Shown here in pieces: positions 34,152 to 44,506 of a stretch of DNA of 64,000 bases. Positions within the stretch are counted from its first letter, which is position 1. Each line of letters opens with the position of its first letter. The position numbers and the translations under genes were made by a program. The notes beneath the pieces were generated by a model. It searched no databases and was not told where the DNA came from. It saw only the letters and a list, made by a program, of their open reading frames with translations. The stretch is from Xanthomonas sp. (GTDB taxonomy: Bacteria; Pseudomonadota; Gammaproteobacteria; Xanthomonadales; Xanthomonadaceae). The DNA lies in the NCBI RefSeq assembly GCF_017163755.1, contig NZ_JAFIWC010000011.1:1-64000 (forward strand), read 5' to 3'.

Positions 34152-34334
34152 TGTAGGAGCGGCTTCAGCCGCGACAGGTAGCCGAAACATCCCGGTCGCG
34201 GTTGAAGCCGCTCCTACAAAGGCGACACTGCGAGTCTCCAGGAAACCGTGGCGACCGCCGCAACTGTGTGGGAGCGGCTTCAGTCGCGACCGGCCTCATA
34301 GGTAAAGCCCGTCGCGACTGAAGTCGCTCCCACA
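34152..34334. repeat. Cluster of four REP-type palindromic units
   Basis: Units at about 34152-34178, 34194-34218, 34267-34292 and 34310-34334 alternate in orientation as two inverted pairs. The first pair carries GGCTTCAGCC-type cores; the second carries GTCGCGAC-type ends, with one hybrid unit (GGAGCGGCTTCAGTCGCGAC). They lie in the gap 34119-34412 between a plus-strand gene and the 3' end of the DUF779 gene. Confidence 0.85.
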
Positions 34335-34412
34335 AGAAGCGTTCATACCCGTGCCATCCGACGAATCGCCCCCGAACTCGGCAGCGCGTGCATGTGCTGC
34401 CACCGTCTGCCG

Positions 34413-34808
34413 CTACACCTTCCCCGCCGCCTGCAACGCCAGGTACTCGGCGTCGCCGAACAGCCGCGAGCGCACCAGGAAGCGCACGCCCTCGCCGTTC
34501 TCCAGCGAGAACATGCCGCCGCGGCCGGGCACCACGTCGATGATCAGCTGGGTGTGCTTCCAGTACTCGAACTGCGGGGCGCTGATGTAGAACGGCGCGC
34601 CGCCGATCTCGCCCAGCTGCACGTCGCGGTCGCCGACGATGAAGTCGTCCTGCGGATAGCACATCGGCGAGGAGCCGTCGCAGCAACCGCCGGACTGGTG
34701 GAACAGCAGCGGCCCGTGCCGCGCGCGCAGCCGCTCGATCAGCTGCAGCGCCGGCAGCGTCGCCAGCACCTGCAGCGGCACGCCGGACACGGGCGCGGCC
34801 GCGTCCAT
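34413..34808 (-). CDS. DUF779 protein associated with aldehyde dehydrogenase
   Basis: This 131-aa protein matches the DUF779 family, small proteins encoded beside acetaldehyde dehydrogenases. The conserved HQSGGCCDGSSPMCY motif (about residues 37-51) with its cluster of three cysteines could bind metal; FEYWKHTQLIIDVVPGRGG is also typical. The start codon overlaps the adhP stop (TGATG), so it is the last gene of that unit. Its biochemical role is unknown; a chaperone-like or metal-related role for the dehydrogenases is speculation. Confidence 0.85.
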   Translation of the reverse strand: MDAAAPVSGVPLQVLATLPALQLIERLRARHGPLLFHQSGGCCDGSSPMCYPQDDFIVGDRDVQLGEIGGAPFYISAPQFEYWKHTQLIIDVVPGRGGMFSLENGEGVRFLVRSRLFGDAEYLALQAAGKV

Positions 34809-35836
34809 CAGGCCGCCATGTCCAGCACGATGCGGCCTTCGATGGTGCCGGCGTGCATGCGCGCGAACACGTCGTTGATGTTGTCCAGCGTGTCGGTGGC
34901 CACGGTCGCGGCGACCTTGCCCTGCGCGGCGAAATCCAGCGATTCCTGCAGGTCCAGGCGGGTGCCGACGATGGAACCGCGCACGGTGACGCCGTTGAGC
35001 ACCATGCCGAAGATGTCCAGCGGGAACTGGCCCGGCGGCAGGCCGTTGAGCGACACCGTGCCGCCGCGGCGGACCATGCCGATGGCCTGCTCGAACGCCT
35101 TCGGCGACACCGCGGTGACCAGCGCGCCGTGCGCGCCGCCGATCTCCTTCTTCAGGTAGGCCACCGGGTCGGTGGTGCGCGCGTTCACCGTCACCGTGGC
35201 GCCCAGGCGCCTGGCCAGCGCCAGCTTGCCCTCGTCCACGTCCACCGCGGCCACGTTCAGGCCCATCGCCTTGGCGTACTGCACCGCCATGTGCCCGAGC
35301 CCGCCGATGCCGGAGATCACCACCCAGTTGCCGGGCTTGGTGTCGGTGACCTTCAGGCCCTTGTACACGGTGACGCCGGCGCACAGGATCGGCGCGATCT
35401 CGACGAAGCCGATGTTCTTCGGCAGGTGGCCGACGTAGTCGGCGTTGGCCAGCGCGTATTCGGCGAAGCCGCCGTTGACCGAGTAGCCGGAGTTCTGCTG
35501 CGCCTCGCACAGCGTCTCCCAGCCGCCCAGGCAATGCTCGCAATGGCCGCAGGCCGAGTACAGCCACGGGATGCCGACCCGGTCGCCTTCCCTGACGTGG
35601 TCGACCCCGGCGCCGACCGCGACCACGTGGCCCACGCCCTCGTGGCCGGGAATGAACGGCGGATTCGGCTTCACCGGCCAGTCGCCCTCGGCCGCGTGCA
35701 GGTCGGTGTGGCACACGCCGCAGGCCTCGATCTTGACCAGGATGTCGCCGGCCTGCGGCCTCGGCACCTCCACTTCCTCGATCGTCAGCGGTTTGCCGAA
35801 TTCGCGCACCACGGCGGCTTTCATCGTCTTGTTCAT
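34808..35836 (-). CDS. adhP: Zinc alcohol dehydrogenase AdhP
   Basis: This 342-aa medium-chain dehydrogenase oxidises ethanol to acetaldehyde with NAD+. Catalytic zinc ligands are C42 and H65 ([17 protein letters not shown]); the structural zinc cysteines are C96, C99, C102 and C110; and the nucleotide fold shows [15 protein letters not shown] before the ATG at 35836 excludes an upstream in-frame ATG. It is followed by the DUF779 gene with an overlap, and the aldehyde dehydrogenase that would take its product lies upstream on the same strand. An FNR-like box lies about 63 bp upstream. Confidence 0.93.
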   Translation of the reverse strand: MNKTMKAAVVREFGKPLTIEEVEVPRPQAGDILVKIEACGVCHTDLHAAEGDWPVKPNPPFIPGHEGVGHVVAVGAGVDHVREGDRVGIPWLYSACGHCEHCLGGWETLCEAQQNSGYSVNGGFAEYALANADYVGHLPKNIGFVEIAPILCAGVTVYKGLKVTDTKPGNWVVISGIGGLGHMAVQYAKAMGLNVAAVDVDEGKLALARRLGATVTVNARTTDPVAYLKKEIGGAHGALVTAVSPKAFEQAIGMVRRGGTVSLNGLPPGQFPLDIFGMVLNGVTVRGSIVGTRLDLQESLDFAAQGKVAATVATDTLDNINDVFARMHAGTIEGRIVLDMAA

Positions 35837-35892
35837 CGAACACTCCTGGAGAACGGGTGACAGCACCATCGCTGATCCGGCGGTGGCGCGCT

Positions 35893-35906
35893 TTGATCCA
35901 GATCAG
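35893..35906. promoter_or_regulatory. FNR/Anr-like box upstream of adhP
   Basis: TTGATCCAGATCAG matches the FNR/Anr consensus TTGAT-N4-ATCAA with one mismatch. Its centre is about 63 bp before the adhP start codon, a workable position for an activator if transcription begins near 35858. It would link alcohol dehydrogenase expression to low oxygen. Confidence 0.5.
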
Positions 35907-35960
35907 AAACCGGTCGCGGACCGGCGCATGCCATGGCCGGCCGCGCGCGGCGCGCGGGCG

Positions 35961-35997
35961 TAGGCGCACGGCATCGCCATGCGCCACCGTGCGCCTA
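35961..35997. terminator. Inverted repeat after the aldehyde dehydrogenase gene
   Basis: TAGGCGCACGG (35961-35971) and CCGTGCGCCTA (35987-35997) are perfect 11-bp arms around a 15-nt loop, in the space between exaC and adhP. With no T tract it may be a weak terminator or a processing hairpin that separates the two genes' expression. Confidence 0.45.
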
Positions 35998-36074
35998 TGC
36001 CGCGGCGCCCGGCGTGAGCATGGGCGTGCCCGCGGCGCCGCGAGCGGAACCGCCAGCCCCGCTGCAGCGGTGAC

Positions 36075-37604
<1,530 letters not shown>

Positions 37605-37658
37605 CGGTGTCTCCTGGCGAAAAGGTGTCGCGGACGAGCGTCCGGGTAGCCGATGGGC

Positions 37659-37673
37659 GCAGGTCGCGTGCCA
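37659..37673 (-). promoter_or_regulatory. Sigma-54 promoter of the aldehyde dehydrogenase gene
   Basis: On the minus strand TGGCACG-N4-CTGC matches the -24/-12 consensus TGGCACG-N4-TTGC with one mismatch and correct spacing. It lies 55 bp before the start codon and about 150 bp downstream of the dyad at 37814-37832, as expected for an enhancer-driven RpoN promoter. Confidence 0.65.
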
Positions 37674-37813
37674 GGTTTTCGGTGCTGCGCTGCGTCAAGC
37701 GGTCGCACCCCGCTGCGCCGGCATGTGCTGCCGCTTCCTGTTGCGCAGCAACATGGACAGCGATTGCGCCGCGGGCGGTGATGTGGTGTTTATCGGAACA
37801 CTCGCACGAACAG

Positions 37814-37832
37814 GTGTCGCAATTTGCGACAC
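37814..37832. promoter_or_regulatory. Probable upstream activator site (19-bp dyad)
   Basis: GTGTCGCAATTTGCGACAC is a perfect 19-bp palindrome just upstream of the activator start and ~150 bp from the sigma-54 promoter. TGTCGC/GCGACA dyads are typical activator sites for AcoR-like regulators. A second weaker dyad, GTGTT-N6-AACAC, lies at 37786-37801. Confidence 0.7.
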
Positions 37833-37844
37833 AGGAGCACGGCC

Positions 37845-39758
37845 GTGACCCAACTGCCCTCGCAACACCGCCTAGGCCAGGCGCGCCGGGCGTTCTTCGA
37901 ACGCGGCGGCGCGCCGGTCGGACAGGTGCCCGATGCGATCCTGCATTCGTGGCAGCGCTGCCAGCGCCTGGGCCTGGCCGCGCAGGCCACGCCGCCGATC
38001 GAGCCGGTCAGCGCGCCGCGCCTGCGCGAACTGCGCGACGGGCACGAACGCCTGTGGCGGCTGGCGCGCGCCGAACTGGAAGGCCTGGCCGCCGACGTCG
38101 CCGCCACCGGCAGCATCGTGCTGCTGACCGACGAGGCCGGCTGGATCCTGGATGCCGAAGGCAGCCCGCGCTTCCTGGACAAGGCCGGGCGCGTGGCGCT
38201 GATGCCCGGCGCGTGCTGGAGCGAGACCCTGGTCGGCACCAACGCGATCGGCACCGCCATCGTCGAGAGCCGCTCGATTGAAGTGCGCGGCGGCGAGCAT
38301 TACTTCGCCCCGCACCAGATCCTCAGCTGCGCCGCCGCGCCGATCTTCGATCCCTACGGCCAGCTGGCCGGGGTGCTCGACATCTCCGGCGACGCCGGCG
38401 TGCCGCACGTGCATGCGCTGGCGCTGGCGCGGATGGCGGTGGCCAACATCGAGCACCGCTATTTCGACGACGGCATTCCCGGCTGCGAACTGCTGCGCCT
38501 GCACCACGATCCGGCGCTGCTGGGCACCGCGCGCGAGGGCCTGCTCGCATTCCGAAACGGCAAGCTGGTCGCCGCCAACCAGGCCGGACTGCGGCTGTTC
38601 GGCCTGGACCGCTGCGAACTCGGCCGCGCCCCGTACGAGGCGCTGTTCGAGGAGCCCTTGTCGCGGCTGCGCCAGGACGGCAGCGTGTTCGACCTGCAGG
38701 GCCGCGCGCTGCACGGCCGCATCGACGAAGCCCGCGACGACCGCCCGCGGCGGCGCCCGGCGCGCCCGCCGATCACCGTGTCGGCCGCGGTGCGGCACGC
38801 GCACGCCGACGCGCCGCTGTTCGATGCGGCGATGGAGCAGGCGCTGGAACGCGCGCGCCGCGTGCTCGACGCGCAGTTGCCGGTGCTGGTGCAGGGCGAG
38901 ACCGGCACCGGCAAGGAAGTGTTCGCGCGCGAACTGCACCGGCGCAGCGCGCGCGCCGGCAAGCCGTTCGTCGCGGTGAACTGCGCCGCGCTGCCCGAGG
39001 GCCTGATCGAGGCCGAACTGTTCGGCTACGAGGACGGCGCCTTCACCGGCGCACGCAGGCACGGCAATCCCGGCCTGCTGCGCCAGGCCGACGGCGGCGT
39101 GCTGTTCCTCGACGAGATCGGCGACATGCCGCTGGCGCTGCAGCCGCGCCTGCTGCGCGTGCTGCAGGAACGCGAACTGCTGCCGCTGGGCGGCGGCAAG
39201 CCGGTCAAGCTGGATTTCGCGCTGATCTGCGCCACCCACCGCGACCTGGACGCGGCGATGGCCGAGCAGCGCTTCCGCCCGGACCTGTACTACCGCATCG
39301 CCCACCACGGCGTGCTGATCCCGTCGCTGCGCGAGCACGGCGACCGCCGCGCGCTGGTGCAGGAACTGTGGGCGAGGGTGGGGCAGGGGCGCCGGCTCAC
39401 CGACGCCGCGCTCGCCGCGCTGGCGGACTACCCATGGCCCGGCAACCTGCGCCAGCTCGGCGCCTGCCTGCGCACGCTGGTGGCGCTGAGCGAGCGCGAC
39501 GCGCAGGTGGATACCGACGCGCTGCCGGCGTACCTGCCGGGCGCGCGCGGGCTGCGCGCGGGACCGGCCGCGCATGCCGGACATGCGCCAGTGCCTGCCG
39601 AAGCGCTGCCGCAGGCCACCGACCTGGACAGCCTGACCCTGGGCGCGATGCGCCGCGCCGTGGACGCCTGCGGCGGCAACGTCGCCCGCGCCGCGCGCCA
39701 GCTCGGCGTCAGCCGCAGCACGCTGTATCGCAAGCTGGGGCTGGGCAAAAAAGGCTGA
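37845..39758 (+). CDS. Sigma-54-dependent activator, AcoR-like
   Basis: The 637-aa enhancer-binding protein has a GAF-type sensor domain in its first ~320 residues, an AAA+ domain with Walker A GETGTGKE (351-358) and the sigma-54-contacting loop GAFTGA (398-403), and a C-terminal Fis-type helix-turn-helix (NVARAARQLGVSRSTLYRKLG). The start is GTG at 37845 because AGGAG lies 7 nt upstream. AcoR-type proteins activate acetoin or ethanol/acetaldehyde oxidation genes; its divergent position beside the aldehyde dehydrogenase and the dyad between them support that here. Confidence 0.9.
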   Translation: MTQLPSQHRLGQARRAFFERGGAPVGQVPDAILHSWQRCQRLGLAAQATPPIEPVSAPRLRELRDGHERLWRLARAELEGLAADVAATGSIVLLTDEAGWILDAEGSPRFLDKAGRVALMPGACWSETLVGTNAIGTAIVESRSIEVRGGEHYFAPHQILSCAAAPIFDPYGQLAGVLDISGDAGVPHVHALALARMAVANIEHRYFDDGIPGCELLRLHHDPALLGTAREGLLAFRNGKLVAANQAGLRLFGLDRCELGRAPYEALFEEPLSRLRQDGSVFDLQGRALHGRIDEARDDRPRRRPARPPITVSAAVRHAHADAPLFDAAMEQALERARRVLDAQLPVLVQGETGTGKEVFARELHRRSARAGKPFVAVNCAALPEGLIEAELFGYEDGAFTGARRHGNPGLLRQADGGVLFLDEIGDMPLALQPRLLRVLQERELLPLGGGKPVKLDFALICATHRDLDAAMAEQRFRPDLYYRIAHHGVLIPSLREHGDRRALVQELWARVGQGRRLTDAALAALADYPWPGNLRQLGACLRTLVALSERDAQVDTDALPAYLPGARGLRAGPAAHAGHAPVPAEALPQATDLDSLTLGAMRRAVDACGGNVARAARQLGVSRSTLYRKLGLGKKG

Positions 39759-39785
39759 GGCGTCGCTGCGCCTCGAAGCGTTTTT
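39757..39785 (+). terminator. Probable intrinsic terminator after the activator gene
   Basis: GAGGCG (39757-39762) and CGCCTC (39769-39774) form a short stem, followed six bases later by TTTTT (39781-39785). It overlaps the stop codon of the activator gene. Confidence 0.45.
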
Positions 39786-40037
39786 CGCACCCTCGCGGCA
39801 GGCTTGTCAGGGCAATCGGTTCCGGTGCTCGGAGCTGGGATGTCGGCAACGACTCGAGGGGGGCACGGCTACCGATGGCGACAGCACCCAGCCGTCGCGG
39901 CGGATCAGCCAACGTCGCCTGGCGTCGCTCCCAAGCGATTCGGCCGCCTTTGCGTCGGGCTCGTGTGGCGAGCCGCCGGCTCGTACCCCGCTCGCTCGGT
40001 GGCAGCAGCGCAGCGCAGCGATCCCGATGCGACGACG

Positions 40038-40268
40038 TCAGGCGGCGATGCGGTACAGCCAGAACGCACCGGCGCCCAGCACCAACCAGACCAGCAGGCC
40101 GACGATCGCCGCGGCGGTCTCGCCTGGTTCGCGGTGCGGCCGCAGCGCCTTGAGCACGAGGTGGCCGCTGCCCTGGATCGCGATTTCGAACACGAGCTCG
40201 ACCACCACGCGGCCGAACCAGCGCAGCGCGCCGCCCAACGTGGCTTCGACGATCTCTCCGAGGGGCAT
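40038..40268 (-). CDS. Small inner-membrane protein, 76 aa
   Basis: Residues 15-45 form an amphipathic/hydrophobic stretch (ALRWFGRVVVELVFEIAI) and residues 52-74 a clear membrane helix (AAIVGLLVWLVLGAGAFWLY). AAGGA upstream supports the ATG at 40268; an earlier in-frame ATG at 40325 is not supported. It is a conserved-looking anonymous small membrane protein. The DNA between the activator gene and this one, and up to the next gene, shows nothing else. Confidence 0.6.
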   Translation of the reverse strand: MPLGEIVEATLGGALRWFGRVVVELVFEIAIQGSGHLVLKALRPHREPGETAAAIVGLLVWLVLGAGAFWLYRIAA

Positions 40269-40510
40269 GAAGGTTCTTCCTTGGGGCGGCGCCGGAATGT
40301 AGCAGGCGCTGCCGGCTTCGCCCAACGCGATAACAGGCGCGGGCGGGCAAGGGGAGAACGAAGTTCAACCCAACTGGTTGCCGCTGGCCAAGCGAACTGT
40401 TGTGCAGCGCGGATCGACGTCGCCTCCGCGTCCTGATGGCCGTGGCGCCGCGACCGCGGCGCGCTGCTTCTTGTCCGGCTATCTGGAGTGCCCCGACGCA
40501 CGCATGGCGC

Positions 40511-40963
40511 TCAGGGCAGCAAGCGGACCTTCTTCACGAACCGCAGCCGATCGTCCGGCCCCGGTCCGGCGATACGCTCGCCGTTGGCTTCGGTGGCGTA
40601 CTCGACCACGACGCGCCTGCCGATCATCGCCTTCTTCAGCACGATCACGTCGGTCTGCTCGCTTTGGGCCTCGAACCAGTCGCCGCATCGGCTCACGCAA
40701 TACGCGTCCACGTCCTGGCCGGAAGCCGGGCGCACGACGATCCGCATGTCGTCCGTGCCGCCGCCGCCGACCAGCGTGCCGGTGACCGCGTCGGCCCATG
40801 CGCTGCCCGGCGCCCATGTGGCCGCCAGCAGCAGGAGCGGCAGCACCGTCCGCGCCAGGGATGCGCGTGTCGGCGACGCACGCCGCCGGCCGCATTGCGC
40901 GCCGCGCGCTGCGCACCGGCGCGGCGCATGCGGCGACGGCGCGCGGCCGTGCGCCACGCTCAC
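40511..40963 (-). CDS. Small exported protein coupled to a TonB receptor
   Basis: The frame has a signal-peptide-like segment (SLARTVLPLLLLAATWAPG, probable cleavage after SAWA) and a mature part of about 105 residues, beta-rich, with two cysteines in YCVSRCGDWF. A GTG at 40963 overlaps the stop of the upstream TonB receptor gene (GTGA), which suggests translational coupling, but the N-terminal 28 residues before the signal segment are Arg-rich and a start inside them is possible. It may be a periplasmic accessory to the receptor. No family is recognised. Confidence 0.55.
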   Translation of the reverse strand: MSVAHGRAPSPHAPRRCAARGAQCGRRRASPTRASLARTVLPLLLLAATWAPGSAWADAVTGTLVGGGGTDDMRIVVRPASGQDVDAYCVSRCGDWFEAQSEQTDVIVLKKAMIGRRVVVEYATEANGERIAGPGPDDRLRFVKKVRLLP

Positions 40964-43086
40964 CGCGCGAAATCCCACTGCAATCCGACCGTATAGCTGC
41001 GGTCCGGTCCCGGCTCGTAGTAGCGGCCGTTGCCGTCGTTGACGATCACCGAGCCGATGTAGTCGTGGTCCAGCGCGTTGTCGATGCGGGCGAAGGTGCG
41101 CAGCGCGCCGTGCGCGGTGGTCCAGCGGCGCGAGGCTTCCAGGTTCAGCAGCGCATAGCCGGGCGCTTTCTCCGTGGCCAGGTCGTTGGCCACGGTATCG
41201 CCGGCGGCCACGCCTTCCAGCGCGAACTGCCAGGCGCGCGGCTGCCATTGCCAGCGCGCGAAGAACAGCTGCCGCGGCACGCCCGGCAGCCGCGATCCGG
41301 CCGCGACCACCGCGCTGGGCGTGGCGCAGCCGCTGCTGGCGCAGGTGAGGTAGGCCTGGCGCACGGTGGCGTCGAGCCAGGTGTAGGCCAGCTGCAACTG
41401 CGCGGTCTCGCCCAGCGGCAGCAGGTAGCTGGCCTCGGCGCCCTGGCGGCGGGTGCGGCCGATATTGCGGTAGGTGCTGCGGCCGTTGGTGTTGCTGGCC
41501 ACCGCCAGTTCGTCGTCGGTGCTGGCGCGGAACAGCGCCGCTTCCCACGACGCGCCGGCCTGGTCGCGCCATTTGGCGCCGATCTCCAGGTTCTCGCTCC
41601 TGGCCGCGTCCAGGTTCAACGCCAGCCCGGCGCCGCCGTCGTTGCGGTAGCCCAGTTCGTTGAAGGTGGGCGTCTCGAAGCCGCGCCCGGCCGATGCGTA
41701 CAGGCGCAGCGCGTCGCTGGCGCGGAACACCACCCCGGCCACCGGCGTGGTCGCCGAATAGTCGGTGCGGCCGCTGTCGTCGGGATTGCGCCCGGCCACG
41801 TACGCGTCCTCGGAACGGAACCGCACCTGGCTGTGGCGCAGCCCGGCCAGCACCGACCAGCGCTCGCCGAACTGCCACCACGCCTGGGCGAACTGGTCCA
41901 CGTTCTCCACCCGGTCCTGCTGGTCGCGGCGCAACGCGCCCTTGACCCCGAGCGTGCCGCCGGCGAAGTTCTCGTAACCGGTGCGGTGCTGCTTCTGGCG
42001 GTCGGCGTTGGCGCCGACGGTCAGTTCCAGCGGGCGCCCGGCCAGTTGCCCGTGCCAGGCCCAGCGCGCGTCCACGCCGCCGTAGTCGCCGTCCAGGTCG
42101 ATCACCCCGCCGGCGTGCAGCGGATTGGCCTGCACCGCCACCGGTACCGACAGGAACTGCTCCACGTCGCGATGGCCGCCATAGGCCATCAGGCGGAGGG
42201 TCTGCTGCCCCACGTCCTGGGTGAAGATCGCCCCGGCCTGCGACTGCCGCGCCGACTTGCGCGTGTTGAACTGGGCCGCCGCCGACGTGGCCTGCTGCGG
42301 ATCGGCGGCGAACTGGGCGCGGGTCAGGCCCAGCGGATCCTGCGCGTGCGGGGCGTCCAGGTGGTTCAGTACCAGGTCCAGGCGCCGCCCGGGGGCCAGG
42401 TCGAAGCCGAACTTGGCGTTCACCGACTCGCGCCGCGCGCGGCTGTGGTCGCGGTAGCCATCGGTGCGGAAATGGGTGGCGGCCACGTTGTAGTGGACGC
42501 TGCCTTCCTGGCCCTGCAGCTGCGCGCCGACGCTGTAGCTGCCGTTGCTGCCGACGGTGGTGCGCAGCCGCCACGGGTCGCCGGGTTCGCCGTCGGCGCT
42601 CCACAGCTGCACCACGCCGCCGGAGGAATTGCCGTACAGCGCCGAGAACGGGCCGCGCAGCACCTCGATGCGCTCGGCGCCGAGCAGGTTGAAGTGCGAC
42701 AGCTGGCCCTGGCCATCGGGCATGGTCGCCGGGATGCCGTCCAGCAACAGGCGCACGCCGCGCACGCCGAACGCCGAGCGCGCGCCGAAGCCGCGGATCG
42801 ACAGCTGCGTGTCCTGCGCGTAGTTCTGCCGGTCGCGCGCCAGCAGCCCGGGAACGCCGGCGACCGCTTCGGACACCTGCACCCCGGTGCGGGCGCTGTC
42901 GCCGAGCTGCACCCGGGTCAGCGAGGCCGGCAGGTCGAAATCGTCCACGCCGCTCACGCGCGCGGCCTGGACCTGGACCGCGGGCAGGGTGGCGGGATCG
43001 GCAGCGGCCTCGGCCGCGCGGACGACGGGGGCCAGGCCCAGGGCGAACAGGCCGCAGAGCAGGGCGAGGGGATGGCGATTGGGCAT
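40960..43086 (-). CDS. TonB-dependent siderophore/metal-type receptor
   Basis: This 708-aa outer-membrane receptor has a signal peptide (LALLCGLFALGLAPVVRA), plug motifs (GLLARDRQNYAQDTQLSIR, FGVRGVRLLLDGIPATMPDG, IEVLRGPFSALYGNSSGGVV) and a barrel ending SYTVGLQWDFAR. Plug motifs resemble FecA/PupB and ferric-siderophore receptors more than the carbohydrate type at 12.7-15.5 kb. The start at 43086 gives a proper signal peptide; the upstream in-frame ATG at 43146 does not. A small exported protein follows, coupled by overlap. The ligand is not assigned and no Fur box was identified with confidence. Confidence 0.88.
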   Translation of the reverse strand: MPNRHPLALLCGLFALGLAPVVRAAEAAADPATLPAVQVQAARVSGVDDFDLPASLTRVQLGDSARTGVQVSEAVAGVPGLLARDRQNYAQDTQLSIRGFGARSAFGVRGVRLLLDGIPATMPDGQGQLSHFNLLGAERIEVLRGPFSALYGNSSGGVVQLWSADGEPGDPWRLRTTVGSNGSYSVGAQLQGQEGSVHYNVAATHFRTDGYRDHSRARRESVNAKFGFDLAPGRRLDLVLNHLDAPHAQDPLGLTRAQFAADPQQATSAAAQFNTRKSARQSQAGAIFTQDVGQQTLRLMAYGGHRDVEQFLSVPVAVQANPLHAGGVIDLDGDYGGVDARWAWHGQLAGRPLELTVGANADRQKQHRTGYENFAGGTLGVKGALRRDQQDRVENVDQFAQAWWQFGERWSVLAGLRHSQVRFRSEDAYVAGRNPDDSGRTDYSATTPVAGVVFRASDALRLYASAGRGFETPTFNELGYRNDGGAGLALNLDAARSENLEIGAKWRDQAGASWEAALFRASTDDELAVASNTNGRSTYRNIGRTRRQGAEASYLLPLGETAQLQLAYTWLDATVRQAYLTCASSGCATPSAVVAAGSRLPGVPRQLFFARWQWQPRAWQFALEGVAAGDTVANDLATEKAPGYALLNLEASRRWTTAHGALRTFARIDNALDHDYIGSVIVNDGNGRYYEPGPDRSYTVGLQWDFAR

Positions 43087-43237
43087 GCGCGCATCATCGC
43101 GCAACTGCCGCGCCACCGCACTGCCCGGTACGGAAAGCCGTGCCACGCAAGGCGCTTGGCTTTGTTACGATGGGGCGTTTGACCCCGCCGGCGAACCTGC
43201 GTCCGGCCCCCCACCTTCGTCAACAACGAGTACCGCC

Positions 43238-44440
43238 GTGTCCTTCTTTGCAAACGTGGAACAGGTTCCAGGCGATCCGATCCTGGGCCTGACCGAGGCC
43301 TACAACGCCGACACCCGCCCGACCAAGGTCAACCTGGGCGTGGGCATCTACTACGACGAAAACGGCCGCATCCCGCTGCTGCGCGCCGTCTACCAGATCG
43401 AGCAGCAGCTGGCGCAGGACGCCAAGCCGCGCGGCTACCTGCCGATCGACGGCCTGGCCGCGTACGACCTGGCCACGCAGAAACTGCTGTTCGGCGCCGA
43501 CTCGCCGCTGCTGGCCGCCGGCCGCGTCGCCACCTCGCAGACCATCGGCGGCAGCGGCGCGCTGCGCGTGGGCGCGGACCTGCTGAAGAAGCTGCTGTCC
43601 ACCTCGACCATCGCGATCAGCAACCCGAGCTGGGAGAACCACCGCGCGGTGTTCTCGGCCGCCGGCTTCGACGTGGTGGACTACACCTATTTCGACCCGG
43701 CCACGCACGGCCTGGACTTCGACGGCATGCTCGCCGACCTGAACAAGCTCGAGCCGGGCACCGTGGTGCTGCTGCACGCCTGCTGCCACAACCCGACCGG
43801 CGCCGACCTGACCCAGGAACAGTGGCGCACCGTCGCCGCGCTGCTGAAGGAACGCAACCTGTTCCCGTTCGTCGACATCGCCTACCAGGGCTTCGACAAG
43901 GGCATCGACGAGGACGCCTACGCGGTGCGCCTGCTGGCCGAGGCCGGCGTGGACGCCTACGTCGTCGCCAGTTCCTACTCCAAGTCGTTCTCGCTGTACG
44001 GCGAGCGCGTGGGCGCGCTGTCGGTGGTGTCGGCCACCGCGGCCGAGACCAAGGCGGTGCAGTCGCAGGTCAAGCGCATCATCCGCACCATTTACTCCAG
44101 CCCGTCCACGCACGGCGCGGCGCTGGTCGCCGGCGTGCTGGGCAGCCCCGAGCTGCGCGCGATGTGGGAGCAGGAGCTGACCGAGATGCGCGAGCGCATC
44201 CACGCGCTGCGCGCCGGCCTGGTGCAGAAGCTGGCCGACCTGGGCGCGCCGGAGTTCGGCTTCATCCAGCAGCAGGCGGGCATGTTCTCGTACTCGGGCC
44301 TGAGCAAGCCGCAGGTCGATCGCCTGCGCGACGAGTTCGGCATCTACGCCGTCGGCACCGGCCGCATCTGCGTGGCCGCGCTGAGCCGCAACAATCTGGA
44401 CTACGTGGCCAGCGCGGTGGCGACGGTAGCCAAGGGCTGA
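43238..44440 (+). CDS. tyrB: Aromatic amino acid aminotransferase
   Basis: This 400-aa class I PLP aminotransferase of the AspC/TyrB type transfers amino groups between 2-oxoglutarate and aromatic (or aspartate) keto acids. The PLP-lysine is K249 in SYSKSFSLYGERVG, with NPTG at 185-188, the pyridine-binding D213, and a C-terminal Arg in GRICVAALS for the substrate carboxylate. A GTG start at 43238 gives the usual SFFANVEQVPGDPILGL N-terminus. It is monocistronic with a strong terminator. Aromatic against aspartate preference cannot be fixed by eye; tyrB is the customary assignment in xanthomonads. Confidence 0.88.
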   Translation: MSFFANVEQVPGDPILGLTEAYNADTRPTKVNLGVGIYYDENGRIPLLRAVYQIEQQLAQDAKPRGYLPIDGLAAYDLATQKLLFGADSPLLAAGRVATSQTIGGSGALRVGADLLKKLLSTSTIAISNPSWENHRAVFSAAGFDVVDYTYFDPATHGLDFDGMLADLNKLEPGTVVLLHACCHNPTGADLTQEQWRTVAALLKERNLFPFVDIAYQGFDKGIDEDAYAVRLLAEAGVDAYVVASSYSKSFSLYGERVGALSVVSATAAETKAVQSQVKRIIRTIYSSPSTHGAALVAGVLGSPELRAMWEQELTEMRERIHALRAGLVQKLADLGAPEFGFIQQQAGMFSYSGLSKPQVDRLRDEFGIYAVGTGRICVAALSRNNLDYVASAVATVAKG

Positions 44441-44473
44441 GCCGCCCGAGGCCGCGTCAGGGCGCCAACGCAG

Positions 44474-44506
44474 AACCCCGGTGTCGTGACGACGCCGGGG
44501 TTTTTT
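44474..44506 (+). terminator. Intrinsic terminator of tyrB
   Basis: AACCCCGG and CCGGGGTT arms enclose a TGTCGTGACGACG region that itself can pair, followed by TTTTTT at 44501-44506. It lies 34 bp after the tyrB stop: a textbook Rho-independent terminator. Confidence 0.9.

Noticed and set aside
34413-35987. 524-codon minus-strand frame covering DUF779 and adhP
   Set aside because: Only its last 131 codons are real (DUF779); the rest is the out-of-frame shadow of adhP.
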